From contig JADGJA010000586.1 of the NCBI GenBank assembly GCA_027596035.1, forward strand, positions 1 through 14,419: DNA of 14,419 nt, given 5' to 3'. Position 1 is the first letter of the stretch; every line of letters begins with the position of its first letter. Below the pieces are notes generated by a model. It had not been told where the DNA came from and did no database searches. It was given only the letters and a program-made list of their open reading frames with translations. Below are positions 1 through 9,066 of this stretch, in pieces. The translations under genes were made by a program, and so were the position numbers. Source of the stretch: Thoreauomyces humboldtii. Lineage: Eukaryota > Chytridiomycota > Chytridiomycetes > Spizellomycetales > Powellomycetaceae.

Positions 1-61
1 GGGGTGGGTCGGCTTCCCATTCATTCTGAACGATCATTCCCGCCTTCTCTTCTCCCTTCAG

Positions 62-232
62 GTGTTGACACCGGAACAACGACGCATCGTGGCGACGCAA
101 CTCGCGCGACGGAGGAAGGAGGATGGGGATGGGGATGAGGATGAGAGCGAGGATGAGGTGGAAGCGTTGAGACGGCGCGTGGAGAAGATGTTCCAGGAGG
201 TTGATCTTATCGAAGAACCGAGTGTGATGTGA
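62..232 (+). CDS. 3' terminal exon of an unidentified protein (partial)
   Basis: A pyrimidine-rich tract ending in CAG at 59-61 is a convincing intron acceptor. The 57 codons that follow read through to a TGA at 230-232. The encoded tail starts VLTPEQRRIVATQLARRR, continues with an Asp/Glu-rich acidic run, then an amphipathic segment (EALRRRVEKMFQEVDLIEE), and ends PSVM. The charged helix-acid-helix pattern suggests a soluble protein with a coiled-coil-like C-terminus. Bases 1-61 are intron or contain an exon edge that cannot be fixed because the donor is outside or at the very border. I do not recognise the family. The gene is convergent with the minus-strand membrane protein gene, leaving about 230 bases between the stops. 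Confidence 0.7.
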   Translation: MLTPEQRRIVATQLARRRKEDGDGDEDESEDEVEALRRRVEKMFQEVDLIEEPSVM

Positions 233-241
233 TTTTGGAGG

Positions 242-259
242 AAAGGGTCAGGACCCTTT
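242..259. other. Perfect 8-bp inverted repeat followed by a T run, just after the stop codon
   Basis: AAAGGGTC and GACCCTTT are separated by AG, and seven T follow almost directly. It lies ten bases past the TGA of the upstream gene, in the space between two convergent genes. It resembles a bacterial intrinsic terminator in shape. In a fungal nucleus it is more likely a 3'-UTR hairpin or chance. Confidence 0.4.
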
Positions 260-461
260 TTTTATATGTGTACGGTGGGTTTTTCTTTTTGTGTTTCTAT
301 GTGCAGTAATGTACAGGATAGTAAAGAGGAGCCATTTCTTCTTCTCTGTGAAACGAGCGCTTCACGACGAGGGAAGGGATCTACGCGGGCTAAGGACTAC
401 GCCACGTATTGGGGGGGTATGGGGGTTGTTGAATGTACTGTAGGGAGAGGCCACAAGGATC

Positions 462-1897
462 TCAGCAAAAGTCAGCGCTTCCGAGGGTGAGCACGAGCGG
501 AGATCCGAGGGGTTCGTCGGACACGGTACGAAAGTGTTCGCCGAGTCCCCTCGTCAAGGTGTCGGCGGGCTGTCCCATGGGATGGTTGAAGTTGGCTTCG
601 CGACGGGTGGAGGACGTGGCGGGCGGGGTCGCCAGTTTCGCGAACGACAGGGGAAGGGCGCCAAGGGCCGGGGTACGACCTCTGACCATCATCGTGTTTA
701 CCGCGTACACGAAGAACTGGATGGGAGAAAGAAAGTAAAGGAAAACCAGTGATCAGCAAAAAAAATCAGGGACCAAAGCGTACACTACAGCCTCGTGTGT
801 ACTGTAGAGATCAAGACTCACCAACGCGAAGGTGGTGGTCAGGGTGGACGCGGAAGCGGCGACGCGATAAGCGATGACGGCCATTCCACCCTGATCCTCC
901 TTGAACCCAAAGTGACTGTACACGAACAATGCGCAGCACAGCCAGGCCACTCCCGCCAACCCGACCAAGGCGGTCAGGACCCGTCTCCGTTCCCTCTCGC
1001 TCGTCCTCGCGGTGGTCCGTCGTCGCTTCGAGACAACCACCACGGGGGTCATAGTCGTGGCGGACGTCACGGCTGTCGTCGTCGTAAATGCTGGCGCGTT
1101 GGTGGTGGTGAAGTTGGACGTGGAATGCAACAGGGTGCTGTTCTCGACGGTGATGGCGACCTGGAAGTCGGACAGCTTGTAGAGGAAGATAACGGACAGT
1201 ATCTGGTCGACGATCAGGACGTAGGCGGACCACGCGGCTGCCGCCAGGCCGCTCGCCGAGTTCGCTCCCTTGTAGAGGACGATGTCGAAAACGCCCATGG
1301 TCCCGCAGCAGAGTCCGACGGTGAAGAAGACGAAGAGGTAGTCGAGACAGCTTGACCAGTGGATGCTGCTCTTCAGGACTCGGAATCGCCATTGGATCAG
1401 GAGGAGGTACATGCAGGTTGCTGCGGCTGAAAGAAAAATGATGATACGCAATGTCAGTCAAGGTGCGGCAGTGAGATTGAGAGACGACACGAAGAAAAAA
1501 AGAAAAGAGACGCACCGAAGAGGATGTTATACGTCAGCTGGATCCTCCTCATCAAGACCTTCAGATCCCACTCCCCAGCGAACGCCTCCCTGTTCTCCTC
1601 GGTGTCCTTGACCAGGTCCAGCTTGACGAGATACTCCCGACTCCTCGTCCCCGCCAACAGGGTGTGAACCACGGGGGTGATCTGAGCGGCCGTGTAGAGG
1701 ATGGCCGCGACGAGGAGACTCGCGTTGTATCTGTTCGGTCGTCGACGGAGGTAGCAGGACGCGTAAGTGACGTTGGCGATCATGATGGTGGTTCCGACGA
1801 GGCCGATGGCGAGTTCCACGACGAACTGGGTGTGGTTGGAGAAGGCGGTCGAGTCGGTCTGGTATGGGTCTTGGGACGGCAAGAAGGGTTGTGACAT
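462..1897 (-). CDS. Predicted seven-transmembrane protein, GPCR-like topology (3 exons)
   Basis: Exons are 1897-1516, 1426-822 and 716-462; introns 1515-1427 (GTGCGT...CAG, branch CTGAC) and 821-717 (GTGAGT...CAG, branch CTGAT). All joins keep frame and give 413 residues. The ATG at 1897-1895 is the first ATG; the frame upstream holds only a TTG. Predicted helices lie near residues 25-50, 58-82, 120-145, 155-179, 188-212, 277-297 and 309-339. Short basic loops follow helix 1 (RRRPNR) and helix 7 (RGR), so the N-terminus is probably outside. The loop between helices 5 and 6 is long, Thr-rich, and then very basic (KRRR...RERRR). The C-terminal tail of about 70 residues is hydrophilic. Topology is that of a fungal orphan receptor, but I see no family signature and do not assign a ligand or G protein. 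Confidence 0.75.
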
Positions 1898-2890
1898 TGT
1901 CGTCTGTTTGTTTGTCGAGACGAAAGCGGGTGCGCAAGTGGATGTTGGCGAGAGCAAGCAAGCACCAACTGCTTTACAGGGGCCTTGGATAGGCGAGATC
2001 TTTTCAAGACGAGACGAGAGAGCTTGTGGGGTGTGCGGCCATGTAAACGCTGTACGCGTTGCGTGCTGTAGATCGCCGAGGTGTCTTTTTCAACTTTCCC
2101 TACATGAAGGTTCGGAACAAAGTCTGGGGTACGAGTTGGCATCCCCCCTCTCTTGGGAAGGACAGACCGCTCAATGAACCGGAAGATCGGGGAAACGAAC
2201 CGTGGGGGCGGTGCGACCTAAGCAAAAGAGATTGACGCAATGAAGCCCGCATAATGTCCGGTGAATGGAAAGGGAACAATGAATGGAAGCTGAAGGGAAA
2301 AGGAAAGGAAAGGCGGGGGGCAAATGTGAAGGATGAAACATTGTGCACGCCACTCTCTACCGAAAAATGTCTAGTTTAAGTCCCGCAGATGAGCTATCGA
2401 AACGATGCGATGCGGCTCCGCTCGGCTGACTCATCCGCTGCCAGGTAGCGTACCTACTAGCTTGCTGTAGTCTCTTCCAACTGAAAAGGTCCGAAGGTGG
2501 CGTGGCTTTGAACCCGAAAGGGAACGGACGGCTTTGAAGATGGCTGCCCAGTGGTCGGTCAGGCTGATGCTCAAAGTGCTGAGCGAGTGCTCAGATCCGG
2601 ACGGGTTTATGAAAGGAAAAGGAAAAGGACCTACAGTATGGCTGCTCGTTCGTGCTTTCATCACATTCTTCGCTCCACGCAGCCCTCGCAGCGGAAGCAA
2701 GGGAACAGGTCGCTCCAAAACTCCGAGGAAATGCCGCAGGGCAGAGAAAGGACGGTCATCACACGTGATCGACATCGCCGTTGCGGCGCATATCTCGACG
2801 GACCCCTGAGCCTTTTCCCCTCGCGTCCGCGGGGGTTTCGACGGCTACCAGCATGTCCCATAGCTGACGAAGTAGAACCCAGGTTAGGAG
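1898..2890. other. Intergenic region without a convincing gene
   Basis: This holds the presumed promoter of the minus-strand 7-helix gene. A purine-rich tract occupies about 2261-2330. A small perfect hairpin, CTGAGC-GAGT-GCTCAG, lies at 2579-2594. An open frame on the plus strand starts with ATG at 2540 and runs to 2809 (90 residues, Lys/Arg-rich C-terminal half), but an equally long frame lies opposite and nothing in it looks like a domain. Confidence 0.5.
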
Positions 2891-3655
2891 GAGGGCCGGG
2901 AAGAGACATCCGTCAACGTCACTGTCAGTGCCGACTCGCTCAAATCGCTTGATGAGGGATGGATCACCCTGTCATTCGTTTTGGTCGATCTTCATCAAGC
3001 CCGCACGACCCGTCAGTTTGTTGTGGCCCGGTTCCGACCATGCCGCAACGAGTGCATGTGCATCCGTCTTCTGAAGTTCAAGCCAGGGTGTGTGCTGTCG
3101 CTCACAACAGGTCCGGCGGGGTTTCCCCGAGGTTCATTGAGGGGTCGTACAGGTGAGCTTCCAGGCAGTCGACAATCGCTATCTGTCAGTACCACAGATC
3201 GCAACAGGCATCGTACAGGCGAATGTTCTCAAGGACGCTGTTGGATCGGAGTCTTACTGACATGAAGAAACTCTCCCAATCGCAGGAGCACCAGTGTCCG
3301 ACGGACCCATCAAAGTCCACGACCGGGCCGTCGTGTTTGTCATCCCCGAAAGCGAGAAGCGAGGGTAGTTGGGTCACGCTTCCTCTCCTCGCCGGCGTCG
3401 GCATCCTTTCGCGCGTGAACTCCTTCGGCAAGGTGGACTCGTTCATCTCCTCGGTCTGAGCGCACGATTCCGTGTCAGACTTTAAGCGTTTTGAGAACGG
3501 TGATCTCTGGCTCGTTGTCGGGCCCGGCGGAGACAACGAGTCCCCCAACGACCTGACGTTCAACGGAAAGGGCAAGCAAGATATTTGGCACGGACACGGT
3601 CGTCAACGTGCTGGTCAAGATCAACCGCCAACTGCCGAGCGTCACGACCGGATGT
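2891..3655 (+). pseudogene. Decayed coding region; one segment weakly resembles a beta-trefoil (fascin-type) repeat
   Basis: Protein-like text runs continuously but changes frame. Frame 2, from 2894: VNVTVSADSLKSLDEGWITL and on to about 3033. Frame 1, about 3030-3153: ends RFIEGSYR. Frame 0, from 3153: VSFQAVDNRYLSVPQIATG, through a TGA at 3258-3260, then VHDRAVVFVIPESEKR to a TAG at 3366-3368. Frame 1 again: WVTLPLLAGVGILSRVNSFG, TGA at 3457-3459, then RFENGDLWLVVGPGGDN. Frame 2 from 3581: IFGTDTVVNVLVKINRQLP. Several frame changes plus three stops cannot be removed by one set of ordinary introns. The change at 3153 is explained by loss of a single G. The 3153-3257 segment has the NRYLSV...IVQAN...GSESY pattern seen in fascin-type trefoils; that similarity is weak. 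It is convergent with the Cache gene. Confidence 0.55.
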
Positions 3656-3829
3656 CTGAGACATAACGGATGCTTTCCGCCCGCACCATGTCGCTCACGG
3701 CCGGGTGGGTTGAAATTGGAAAACGTGTTCGCCCATACAGCTGTATCTTTTCAGGACTCAAAGTTCGGTAAAAATGTCAACTGGCGATCTTGGCATATAA
3801 TCTAATGTAAAGTAAACGTATAACCCTCC

Positions 3830-6079
3830 TTAAGTATCGCCACTGGAAGACGGCGGCTGAACAGGAGACCAAACCCCGTGGGCTTGCATCGTCCGTCGCC
3901 GCTGCGACAACCCCACCAGCGTCGCGTTCTTCTTGATTGCTCCGGCGCTATGATCAGAAATCGGGATGGACAAGTTAATATCTTGCCACGAAACTCACCC
4001 CGTCGCTTGGGAAGAGCACTTACAATGCCTGAACCATCATTTGGAATGCCATCTCGAGCGTGGCTATCTCTTTGATGACGCTTCGTTGTCCCAAGACACC
4101 ATTCTCTAACGCGCTGAACTTCATCGAAGTGACCTCGTCCATCCGTCTGGCGATGAGTCTCAACGGCCAAGTGACGAGGAGCGCGAGCGCGATACCCACA
4201 ACGAGACCTAAGGCGGTGAGTAGAGCGATGAGGACGATGGAATGGTGGATGGAGGAGTTGATGACCGTGAAGTAGTCATCGTCTGGGAAGGCAACGACGA
4301 TCGACCACATTTGCGTCGAAGATACAGCGAGCGGTGCGACGGCGATGTGCCATTTACTCGAGAGCAACGTCGACGTGAAGGTCTGTAAGGTGGGGAAGTG
4401 CAGGGTCGACGACTCGGCTCGGAGAACCTGACCGATGGCCAACACCAGTACGCTTGAGGTGGTATCGATTCCGACTTTCGCGAGGATAAAGAAAGGACTG
4501 AGTCCCAGAACCGATTGCGGGCGAAGCGACTCGTCACACTCACTCATTGTCTGGTTGTACGGCCTCAAACCATCAGTGCTGCTGCCAGCCACGCTTGTCG
4601 AGATGATGTACCCAGGATGATGGCCTCCGTCCGTGACGCTCGAATCGATGAGAAACAGCACTCCGTTCGGGCTAGGCACGCTTTGTTTGAGGAGCGGGTC
4701 CAGGCTGCTCTCGAATGAGCCTCCGGCCTGACATAGATGTGACGGAGGATTCTCCTCGCCGTTGGCGTACAAATTGACCCCCGCGTACCCTTGGATGATT
4801 GAGCCGATGGGCGAGTAAGACCAGTACTCGACGCCTTGCTTGGCGCCGGACTGCAAGTACGCGTAGGCTTGGTCCGTGGACGCATTGTACCGACCCTTGC
4901 CCCAACCTCCACGAGCTGACGTAGAGCCTGGATCCGCCTCGTACGGAAAGTAGACCCAATGAGGGGAGAGAACGAGCAACCAAGGAACAAAGTCTGGGTC
5001 TCCCGGCATCGAGCGGTTTGGGGATCCGTAGCCGGTCATGAGAATATCTTTCGTCTCGGCAGAGGCGACATGGCCTCGCGCGTTGGTGATGTTGTGATAA
5101 TTGTAGCCATCGTCGACTGCATTCATGTAGGCAAACTTTGTTTCGATCAGGAAACAAACCGCGGTCAGAGTTGTGACTCATTCTGCACTGCGCGCTTGCT
5201 CGTTGTCTCACGTTGAAGAAAGCAGGATACCCTAGTAGCTGTTCTGCTTCTGTCAGGTTTCCGGTGCCAGCCCAGTCTGCAAGCCACCATCGGTCCATTG
5301 AGAAGCTGATAGAGTTCGCCGGGGCGCCCTTTACGATAGGGCCCTGGTTGACCAAGCAGTATACACTATCAGAGACGTATCAAAACACATTCAGTAACTG
5401 TGCTTCCGGACCTACCGTGGAGGGCAGGGAAGATTCTCACGTGCTGATCTGTCCATTGTCAATGAGCTCGTTCGTCAGCTCTCCGAGCCATGGAGTGGCT
5501 AGCTGATCTTCCAAATCCGTCCCATTAAGGGCGGACTGGAGCACTGCGATTGTCGAAGGCCGCAGGCCAAAGTTCAAAGCCACCCTACGTGCATTGGTGA
5601 GGTAGGAAGATACGGCGACCTCGGCGTTCAAGGCTGTTAGCTATCCCCAGGAACATATGGAAGGGCATTAGAACAGTACTGTTCTTCAGGCAGCGTGACG
5701 CATTAGGAAGGCTCGGTCACCTTCAGCAAGGATTGGACGCTGATGTTGACCGCTTTTCTCACACTGGTCAGGTACAGCACGAAGGCCGGAATGACCGTCA
5801 TGGCCGCGACGGTAACGACCAAGAACATCTGCAAGATCCATAACGGTGCGCGGCAGCGTCGATACTTCTTCATGTTCCCGCGACCCTGGGACAAGGTCGC
5901 GACGTCGTATTCCAGGGCGGTTTCTCCATGGCTGCTGAACGGCGTGCCCTCGCTGACGTCCTCGTAGGTGGAGTTAGGCGTGCCGGTCTGAGCAGGGCAC
6001 CGGTAAAGAAGAGGCGGGAGGAGGTCAAGATGCATGAAGATGGACCCACCGAATCAGAAACCGGACGTAGAGCTGCCAT
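3830..6079 (-). CDS. Cache-HAMP-like membrane receptor without an output domain (6 exons, 626 aa)
   Basis: Exons: 6079-6050, 5987-5721, 5640-5441, 5365-5212, 5135-4024, 3947-3830. All five introns are GT-AG, 62-80 bases, and joins keep frame. The start ATG at 6079-6077 (context TCCATGG) is chosen because splicing GTGGGT...CTCAG joins it in frame to TGTPNSTYEDVSE. Residues 1-57 are cytosolic; helix 1 is about 58-84; about 85-514 is a large outside domain with several N-glycosylation sequons; helix 2 is about 515-540 (IVLIALLTALGLVVGIALAL); a HAMP-like stretch (PLRLIARRMDEVTSMKFSAL...IKEIATLEMAFQMMV) follows to about 587. In bacterial and fungal relatives this leads into a kinase, cyclase or phosphatase. 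Here only about 39 polar residues follow, ending SSSGDT. The fourth intron uses a weak AAAG acceptor, so that junction is the least sure. The signal sensed is unknown. Confidence 0.8.
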
Positions 6080-6368
6080 GGATTCAGTTTCCTCCGGTCG
6101 TGCGACTGCGACCAATGAAGCGTAGTGCTTTGCGTTGCATCGAGCTGGCCAGCTTGTGCTGTGTGGGCCGGCAGGTGTTGATCTTGTTCCCTTGCAACAC
6201 AAACAGGCTGAAAGGATTTCCGACTGAGCCAGTCCAGACGCCCCGGAATGTTCTTCCGGTATGAGATGGGCCTGAAGTCCAACGCGCAACCAGGGACGCG
6301 GGGCTCATCAGGTAAGCATTACTAAGCAAGCAGCTGAGGAGGACTCGACAGTAGCTGTCAGCATGCCG

Positions 6369-6459
6369 GGTAAGCTATTATCGGTCAGTAACCCTAAGAT
6401 GCCGGTAAGCTATTAGCTGTCAAACTACCTATCTAATCCTGGTAAGCTATTACCTGTCA
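6369..6459. repeat. Three phased copies of a 19-bp direct repeat (GGTAAGCTATTANCKGTCA)
   Basis: Copies lie at 6369-6387, 6404-6422 and 6441-6459, starting 35 and 37 bases apart. Seventeen of nineteen positions are identical in all three; the 16- and 18-base spacers are unrelated. Half-copies flank them: GGTAAGCATTA at 6311-6321 and TAGCTGTCA ending at 6360. The array sits about 290-380 bases upstream of the start codon of the minus-strand Cache gene, so it could be a set of transcription factor sites. Each unit starts with GGTAAG, a good splice donor, so a transcribed role is also possible. Confidence 0.75.
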
Positions 6460-6585
6460 CGAACCACGATGTATTGAAGTGGAAACTGTGGCTGTAAGAC
6501 GGAAGTCTTTACCTCCTCGGGCCAGTTCACAAAGGAAGAATAGTTTCTCTAACGATAATCATCAAAGTCCCGTGTGGTGGATCAT

Positions 6586-6828
6586 TTAGTCACTTTGTTC
6601 CAACCATAGAAAATATGCGAGATTTCCCATGAGAGAGGTGAGGGTGACCATGTCGTTGCTCTGACGGATGAACATCCGACGGCTGTGACCGAGTTCGCCC
6701 ATGTTTCCTCTCAACCTCGTCATTGTCTTTGTTGACTTGACCGTGCTTGAGGCGATCTTCCTCGAGCTTGCATGCGATCATGCGACACTCGCGTTGGTGG
6801 AAGGCACGCGCAACTGGGTAACCGCCAT
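6586..6828 (-). pseudogene. Short coding-like frame interrupted by one stop (unresolved)
   Basis: From ATG at 6828-6826 one frame reads MAVTQLRVPSTNASVA, meets a TGA at 6780-6778, and then stays open for 63 codons to a TAA at 6588-6586. A later in-frame ATG at 6702-6700 begins a 38-residue peptide containing RRMFIRQSNDMVTLTSLMGN and ending WLEQSD. This could be the last exon of a gene, a tiny protein or a relic. No family recognised. Confidence 0.25.
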
Positions 6829-6838
6829 TTTGCTATCT

Positions 6839-7218
6839 TCAAGGTCGAGGCTGCTTTTCGCAAGAGCAATAGAAGAAAGTTAGACATGGCTCCATGGAGA
6901 GCAATGAAGCCACCTTTAACTCATTCTCCATTCTGACATTCCGCTCCTTCCCAAGTTTGCTTCCTTTCTTCTTGCATTCCTTCTTTTCCTTGTTGCTTTC
7001 TGACCGAGCTCTTAATCGTTCTTCCACTTCATCATCATTGGAGGGTATATAGCTGTGCACAGGGCTCAAAATTCCTCCGTTGACAGGGTCTTGTTCTGTG
7101 CTTGACGGCTTGACAGATCAAACACGTCGGTAATCGGTCCCTTAATGTAGGCGTCGATCTTGGCTCGTTTGTCTCTAGAAAGTGAATTCCCAGTCCTCCG
7201 ACCATACGCACAAATCAT
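6839..7218 (-). pseudogene. Coding-like relic with one frameshift
   Basis: A 50-codon frame from ATG 7218-7216 to TGA 7068-7066 contains RDKRAKIDAYIKGPITDVFD. Exactly where that segment ends, a second frame opens at 7117 and reads VKPSSTEQDPVNGGILSPVH, then a charged, Lys/Glu-rich stretch to a TGA at 6841-6839. A single-base indel near 7117 would join them into one sensible protein. The pair looks like one gene that has shifted frame; no ordinary intron fits the overlap. Family unknown. The opposite strand is pyrimidine-rich here, which could inflate the Lys/Glu content of the second part. Confidence 0.35.
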
Positions 7219-7256
7219 GTATCAAACATGGTTGCAAACTGTCCTCTGATTGATGG

Positions 7257-7720
7257 TCATCTGACCCTCAATTGTTGCTGTTGCCGTCCAGGGCAGGGCA
7301 AAAGGATATGTTCGGGGAAAGTATCGATGACGAAGGTGGAGGGAGTGCCGGTAGTCGACGCAGTGGCAGTGATGGGACTGCTCTGTTTGTATGAGCCGTT
7401 TGAGAAAACGACTCTTGTCCTTGCCCGTTCTGTCTGGCTTTCAGGTCTTGACAGCGGATTCTCGCTTCCTTGTCGAGTCGAGAGGGGCCATGGCGTCGAG
7501 GCGCTCAAGCGGGTTGTGTTCGCTGGATGAAAGGGCAATCGCATTCTCCTCGCGTTTCAGTCCTTTCTCCTGCTTCCTAATTCTTCACGAAGTTCGACGC
7601 CCTCTTTCTTCCCACGAAGGCCGCACAGGTAGCAAAAAGCGTTGTATCCCTCGGGACACTTCCACTCTCGTGTGACCCCCGCCCCCACATGCTGAACTCC
7701 CAGATAATACGTACTTGTTT
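7257..7720 (-). pseudogene. Fragmentary coding-like segments including a CX7CX2C zinc-finger-like motif
   Basis: Three readable segments occur in order on the minus strand. About 7720-7557 contains WKCPEGYNAFCYLCGLRG (Trp codon at 7664-7662), a CX7CX2C arrangement that could bind a metal, and ends at a TGA. About 7549-7445 reads ENAIALSSSEHNPLERLDAM. About 7385-7260 reads ITATASTTGTPSTFVIDTFP and then a Gln run. They could be exons joined by introns of about 40-75 bases, but the donors are poor and the acceptors unconvincing, so I treat them as a decayed or unresolved gene. Confidence 0.3.
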
Positions 7721-8823
7721 AGCCCCCGTCGCATGTGGACAAGAGCTCACATCCTATCGCCGCCCAACAACTGTGCCAACAAGTAGAAGGCAGCTCTTGT
7801 GCGATTACAGTAGGCGCCCTCAAGTAATTAGCAGCGATTACAGCTAACTCGATCGTGTAGGTATTAAAGTTGTTTTCTCGCAGTTTTTGGGAGAACGAGA
7901 TAGTCGATTGTCGTTGTCGTTGTCGTCGAACCGAAAGTTTGGTGACATCGGGAGAAAACGCAAGGTCCGACAATCGGACTGGATGCCTTTAAAGTACATA
8001 CCTTGTCTGTGGAAACATCACCGTAAGCATGCCAACCGAAAACTCAATCTGGCGAAACCCGTGGGTTGCTTGAGTCCTCGCGACAACGAACTCGATTGTT
8101 CCATCAGCCTCGATGAGCCTGCGCCACTGCGCATAGATTCTCAATTTGTACCGCGGCCCCGAGTTTGAGACCGAAGCGTCTTCCAAAGGCGATGGAGACT
8201 TGACAGACGCATCGGTTTCGTTGAAGAGCCGTGAACATTGAACTGACAGTGTTTTACAGTAAACCCTTCTTGAGAGGCGGTAGAACGAGAGTGCCTTGTT
8301 TCCGGTCGCTATGGCGTTGAGGGGGTTGTCTGTGACGGAAGAACGGCCGCTGATTCTTGCAGATGACTGATGGCACAGCATGCTCGGTGGTTTGCCCTTT
8401 GCGGTGAATGGAAGCAGGGTCGATTGTTGAAAACGGAGACGTACTTGCAGACGTGCTAGCAGCACAGAGTTCCCGAGTCTCAAAAGTCCTCCTGCACCAT
8501 AGCCAGTTGTCCCTCAATAGTCGGAGGTGGAGACGAATGAGATGGCCTTGAAGCGCCTGCTCAGAGTGGTGTCTGAAACCGAGTACTGTCTGTGCGGCCC
8601 CGAGGCAGAAATGGACGATTGCCAACCGTAGCGAAATTGGTGCTTTATCCGCCCCCGCCGTCTCCGTTTAGCCTCCGATAAGTCTTTTCGGAGGTAAAAC
8701 CGGAGGCGTAGGTGGGGCGGGTACAGCACGGTAGTCGAATGATTGACCCCGCTTCGGCTACCGTGGTTTCGCACCGTCTCTACCGGCAGGCCACAGGTCT
8801 GGTAAGCGGGTAGCGGTTAGGGT
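7719..8823 (-). pseudogene. 1.1-kb minus-strand frame with only two internal stops (relic or unresolved gene)
   Basis: After a TAA just upstream of the region, one reading frame runs to a TAA at 7721-7719 with only a TGA at 8516-8514 and a TAA at 7991-7989. At this base composition about fifteen stops would be expected in 367 codons. Readable segments include GPRYKLRIYAQWRRLIEADG and RQIEFSVGMLTVMF. Just before the second stop there is a strong donor, AAG|GTATGT, at 7994, so that stop could lie in an intron. Against a functional gene: no clear ATG start, roughly even use of third bases, and a second open frame overlapping at 8625-8254. No domain recognised. Confidence 0.35.
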
Positions 8824-8825
8824 TT
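8817..8825 (+). promoter_or_regulatory. Telomere-repeat-like box (TTAGGGTTT) upstream of RPS7
   Basis: The complement, AAACCCTAA, matches the RCCCTAA core bound by Tbf1-type (telobox) proteins, which is common in fungal ribosomal protein promoters. It lies about 80 bases before the end of the proposed untranslated first exon of RPS7, where such a promoter element is expected. Confidence 0.5.
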
Positions 8826-8930
8826 CATCCGGCTTGCTCCCACACATAGCGCACTCGATGCAGCAGCACCCTGCCCTTTCCTTCCTCTTCGCTACTCATC
8901 TACACAGGTAAGGCTAACATGGCAACGCTT

Positions 8931-8969
8931 CCATCCATCCATCCATCCGTTCGTTCCGTCCGTCCGTCT
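8931..8969. repeat. Tetranucleotide microsatellite (CCAT)n followed by CGTY repeats
   Basis: About four and a half CCAT units are followed by degenerate CGTT/CGTC units. The tract sits 24 bases inside the proposed leader intron of RPS7. Confidence 0.8.
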
Positions 8970-9066
8970 CAAGGCTACGACCCTGCTCGATGAATTCCAT
9001 CACCACTGGCGTGCGCTCGGTCCCCTACAACAGTGCTGCTCGGACTTCTAGGGGAAGGCTGAGGAC

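Noticed and set aside
2500..2525. tRNA B-box-like sequence on the minus strand (GGGTTCAAAGCC)
   Set aside because: No matching A box at the right distance and no cloverleaf arms.
2540..2809. 90-residue plus-strand ORF (MAAQWSVRLM...)
   Set aside because: There is an equally long frame on the opposite strand, no domain and no splice or expression support.
5988..6035. ATG at 6035 as the start of the Cache receptor (MHLDLLPP...)
   Set aside because: Possible, but the stretch is better read as a 62-base intron: GTGGGT donor, pyrimidine-rich CTCAG acceptor, phase 0 on both sides, with a good ATGG start at 6079.
6489..6507. Small hairpin GTAAGAC-GGAA-GTCTTTAC
   Set aside because: The stem is short and needs a bulge; such hairpins are expected by chance.
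8985..9065. Possible C/D box snoRNA in the RPS7 leader intron (CGATGAA ... CTGA)
   Set aside because: The C box is imperfect, no terminal stem pairs around the boxes, and no guide match can be tested here.
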